DNA of 64,000 bases, from NCBI RefSeq assembly GCF_030687295.1, contig NZ_CP117425.1:1678001-1742000 (forward strand), written 5' to 3'. The notes beneath the pieces are model-generated. The model saw only the letters and a program-made list of their open reading frames with translations, was not told the DNA's origin and searched no databases. This document shows, piece by piece, positions 61,353-64,000 of the stretch. How positions within the stretch are numbered: the first letter of the stretch is position 1; each line of letters begins with the position of its first letter. This DNA comes from Pseudomonas beijingensis (lineage in GTDB: Bacteria > Pseudomonadota > Gammaproteobacteria > Pseudomonadales > Pseudomonadaceae). A program made the position numbers and the translations under genes.

Positions 61353-62708
61353 TCAGTGTTGACCGGCTAGCTTGTGTTCCAAGTAGTGGATGTTGACGCC
61401 GCCTTTGCAGAAACCTTCGTCACGAACGAGGTCGCGGTGCAGCGGGATGTTGGTCTTGATCCCGTCTACCACGATTTCGTCCAGCGCATTGCGCATGCGC
61501 GCCATGGCTTCTTCACGAGTCGCCCCGTAGGTGATCAGCTTGCCGATCAGCGAATCGTAGTTCGGCGGAACGGCATAACCGCTGTACAGGTGCGAGTCGA
61601 CGCGAACGCCATTGCCGCCCGGGGCATGGAAATGCTTGACCGTGCCTGGGCTAGGCATGAAGGTTTTCGGGTCTTCGGCATTGATCCGGCATTCCAGCGA
61701 GTGACCGCGGATGACCACGTCATCCTGGGTGAACGACAACTTGTTGCCGGCGGCGATGCTGAGCATCTCCTTGACGATGTCGATGCCGGTGACCATTTCC
61801 GAAACCGGGTGCTCCACCTGAACACGGGTGTTCATTTCGATGAAGTAGAAACGACCGTTCTCGTACAGGAACTCGAAGGTACCGGCGCCGCGATAGCCGA
61901 TGTCGATACAGGCCTTGACGCAACGCGCCAGGACTTCCTGGCGAGCCTGCTCGTCGATGCCCGGTGCCGGCGCTTCTTCGAGGACCTTCTGGTGACGACG
62001 TTGCAGCGAGCAATCGCGGTCGCCCAGGTGGATGGCCTGGCCCTGGCCGTCGGACAGCACCTGGACTTCGACGTGACGTGGGTTGGTCAGGAATTTTTCC
62101 AGATAGACCATCGGGTTGCCGAACGCCGCGCCTGCTTCGGAGCGGGTCAGTTTCGCCGAGGAAATCAGGTCTTCTTCCTTGTGTACCACACGCATGCCGC
62201 GACCACCGCCGCCGCCAGCGGCCTTGATGATCACCGGATAACCGACTTCGCGACCGATGCGCAAAGCGGTTTCTTCGTCTTCAGGCAGTGGGCCGTCGGA
62301 ACCCGGAACGGTCGGTACGCCAGCAGCGATCATGGCGTGCTTGGCCGAAACCTTGTCGCCCATCAGGCGAATGGTGTCGGCTTTCGGGCCAATGAAGGCA
62401 AAACCGGAGTTTTCCACCTGTTCGGCGAAGTCGGCGTTTTCCGCCAGGAAACCGTAGCCCGGGTGAATGGCGGTGGCGCCGGTCACTTCGGCAGCAGCGA
62501 TGATCGCCGGGATATGCAGGTAGGAGTGCGCAGCCGACGCCGGACCGATGCAGACGGATTCGTCCGCCAGGCCCAGGTGCATCAGTTCTTTGTCGGCCTT
62601 GGAGTAAACGGCGACGGTCTTGATGCCCATCTCTTTGCAGGCACGCAGAATCCGCAGGGCAATCTCACCGCGGTTAGCGATCAGGACTTTTTCCAACTTC
62701 GCAGTCAT
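61353..62708 (-). CDS. accC: Acetyl-CoA carboxylase, biotin carboxylase subunit
   Basis: The 451-residue ATP-grasp enzyme starts [20 protein letters not shown]. The core carries [39 protein letters not shown] and [20 protein letters not shown]. It carboxylates the biotin on AccB for malonyl-CoA synthesis. ATG 62708 is the family start. It follows accB after 17 bases. Confidence 0.97.
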   Translation of the reverse strand: MTAKLEKVLIANRGEIALRILRACKEMGIKTVAVYSKADKELMHLGLADESVCIGPASAAHSYLHIPAIIAAAEVTGATAIHPGYGFLAENADFAEQVENSGFAFIGPKADTIRLMGDKVSAKHAMIAAGVPTVPGSDGPLPEDEETALRIGREVGYPVIIKAAGGGGGRGMRVVHKEEDLISSAKLTRSEAGAAFGNPMVYLEKFLTNPRHVEVQVLSDGQGQAIHLGDRDCSLQRRHQKVLEEAPAPGIDEQARQEVLARCVKACIDIGYRGAGTFEFLYENGRFYFIEMNTRVQVEHPVSEMVTGIDIVKEMLSIAAGNKLSFTQDDVVIRGHSLECRINAEDPKTFMPSPGTVKHFHAPGGNGVRVDSHLYSGYAVPPNYDSLIGKLITYGATREEAMARMRNALDEIVVDGIKTNIPLHRDLVRDEGFCKGGVNIHYLEHKLAGQH

Positions 62709-62725
62709 CAAAGGCTCCCCGCGGT

Positions 62726-63190
62726 TCAAACGATGGTGAACAGCGGTTGGTCGTACTCAACCGGCTGGCCGTCTTCGACGAGGATGGACTCGATCACACC
62801 GCTGGTTTCAGCTTCGATGTGGTTCATCATCTTCATGGCTTCGACGATGCACAGAGTGTCGCCTTTCTTCACGGTCTGGCCGACTTCAACGAAGGACGGC
62901 GAGGAGGGCGAAGACTTGCGATAGAACGTGCCCACCATTGGCGAACGAGCGACTGTGCCGTTCAACGTTGGTGCTGCCGGTGCGGCTGGCGCTGCGGCGG
63001 CAACCGGGGCTGCTGCTGGAGCAGGCGCGGCGGCCGGAGCTTGCATCGGGGCCGGTGCATAGAACTGCTGGGCCGGGGTCTTGCTGTGGCGGCTGATGCG
63101 TACGGACTCTTCGCCTTCCTTGATCTCAAGCTCGTCGATGCCGGACTCTTCCAGCAATTCGATCAATTTCTTAACTTTACGGATATCCAT
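62726..63190 (-). CDS. accB: Acetyl-CoA carboxylase, biotin carboxyl carrier protein
   Basis: The 154-residue AccB has an N-terminal helix ([20 protein letters not shown]), an Ala/Pro-rich flexible linker (about 45-80) and the biotinyl domain with the target Lys in [15 protein letters not shown]. It carries biotin between AccC and the carboxyltransferase. Confidence 0.97.
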   Translation of the reverse strand: MDIRKVKKLIELLEESGIDELEIKEGEESVRISRHSKTPAQQFYAPAPMQAPAAAPAPAAAPVAAAAPAAPAAPTLNGTVARSPMVGTFYRKSSPSSPSFVEVGQTVKKGDTLCIVEAMKMMNHIEAETSGVIESILVEDGQPVEYDQPLFTIV

Positions 63191-63238
63191 GAATCATCAA
63201 CTCCCAAGGGTCGGTCAGGGGCGTTTAACGCTTGTTGT

Positions 63239-63691
63239 TCAAGCGGGTGCCTGTCTTTCAAGCTGTTCTAGGGCGGCCTCCAGGGCCAGTCGGTAACCGC
63301 TGGCGCCAAGGCCGCAGATCACTCCCACTGCTACATCGGAGAAGTAGGAGTGATGGCGGAAAGGTTCGCGTTTGTGCACGTTGGACAAGTGCACTTCGAT
63401 GAATGGGATGCTCACCGCCAGCAGCGCGTCACGTAATGCGACACTTGTATGTGTAAAAGCTGCTGGATTGATCAAAATGAAATCCACGCCTTCGCCACGC
63501 GCGGCATGGATGCGGTCGATCAATTCATATTCGGCGTTGCTTTGCAGGTAGAGCAAATGATGGCCGGCGTTGCGGGCCCGCTGTTCCAGGTCCTGGTTGA
63601 TCTGGGCCAGTGTCACGGCGCCGTAGACGCCCGGTTCACGGGTGCCCAGCAGGTTCAGGTTGGGTCCGTGCAGGACCAATAGGGTCGCCAT
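63239..63691 (-). CDS. aroQ: Type II 3-dehydroquinate dehydratase
   Basis: The 150-residue enzyme has the motifs [50 protein letters not shown] and [19 protein letters not shown]. The active-site Tyr, Asn and His residues lie within them. It makes 3-dehydroshikimate in aromatic amino-acid synthesis. It is upstream of accB-accC, 48 bases away, probably in the same transcription unit. Confidence 0.97.
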   Translation of the reverse strand: MATLLVLHGPNLNLLGTREPGVYGAVTLAQINQDLEQRARNAGHHLLYLQSNAEYELIDRIHAARGEGVDFILINPAAFTHTSVALRDALLAVSIPFIEVHLSNVHKREPFRHHSYFSDVAVGVICGLGASGYRLALEAALEQLERQAPA

Positions 63692-63863
63692 CTGCTGTTC
63701 CTTGTTATCTGTGAGCAGGTATCAGAACCCGGCGACTATGCCGCAAAGCCTTAATGACTGTCCAGTTCTCGGCAATAGCCAGCACGATGACCGATGTTTG
63801 CGCGAAATTTGTGACCATGCCCCCGGATTCGGTCACCCGCGTTCGGACAACCTGCACGAGACC

Positions 63864-63956
63864 TTGTGGGAGCGAGCTTGCTCGCGATGACGGCGGCACA
63901 TTCAACATCAATGCAAGCTGACCCACCGCTATCGCGAGCAAGCTCGCTCCCACAGG
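63864..63956. repeat. REP pair (inverted)
   Basis: Inverted REP copies with spacer GATGACGGCGGCACATTCAA. The 309 bases upstream of aroQ (63692-64000) hold only this pair and presumably the aroQ promoter; no gene start is seen before the window ends. Confidence 0.9.
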
Positions 63957-64000
63957 AGGTGGCGGCTGACGATGAGTGTTCACTTCTTTCGGAATCGACC

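Overview
The window looks like a chromosomal segment of a fluorescent-group Pseudomonas. The evidence is GC-rich coding DNA, many copies of the Pseudomonas REP element with core GAGCGAGCTTGCTCGC, and Pseudomonas-type gene order: retS-purD-purH-fis-dusB-(DUF3426)-prmA-accC-accB-aroQ, the urt-ure urea locus, and an aerobic cobalamin locus. Nearly everything is coding, and no tRNA, rRNA, CRISPR array, transposase or prophage gene was seen.

Layout. 1-8.5 kb holds the end of a probable AsmA protein, a ferritin-like protein, a divergent LysR/flavodoxin-fold oxidoreductase pair, a lipase without a signal peptide, a PsiF protein, an AI-2E-type exporter, and a chaperone group (yegD-like Hsp70, cbpA, cbpM). 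8.6-13.6 kb is one 1674-residue LRR protein with a NEL-type (IpaH/SspH-like) ubiquitin ligase end. 13.8-24.2 kb is urea use on the minus strand: urtABCDE (urea ABC transporter, behind a sigma-54-type promoter) followed by ureD, ureA, two acetyltransferase genes, ureB and ureC. 24.5-32.5 kb contains a BtuCDF/FecBCD-type ABC transporter and a copper uptake group (PepSY membrane protein, OprC-like TonB receptor, two DUF2946 proteins, a PCu(A)C chaperone). 32.9-40.8 kb carries divergent cobalamin genes: cobK-cbiD-cobL on minus and cobG-cobH-cobI-cobJ on plus.

40.8-51.3 kb is the accessory part. An AT-rich, REP-free leader precedes a 2351-residue toxin of the lymphostatin/large clostridial toxin kind: an N-terminal TcdA/TcdB-like glycosyltransferase, a YopT-like cysteine protease signature and a hydrophobic stretch. 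After a convergent marC comes a cassette of three tandem, mutually related genes of unknown function. The leader of the first has a GGA-loop hairpin and a second ANGGA site over the ribosome binding site, the usual form of RsmA/RsmE targets. The next gene is retS, which controls the Gac/Rsm cascade, so post-transcriptional control of this cassette is a plausible, testable idea. 51.3-64 kb is core housekeeping.

Four genes (ferritin-like, cbpA, ureC, cobG) are broken by small insertions that look like short tandem duplications (+2, +4, +1, +1). Either this isolate or assembly carries real slippage mutations, or the sequence has indel errors. The intact 7-kb and 5-kb genes argue against a uniformly poor sequence.
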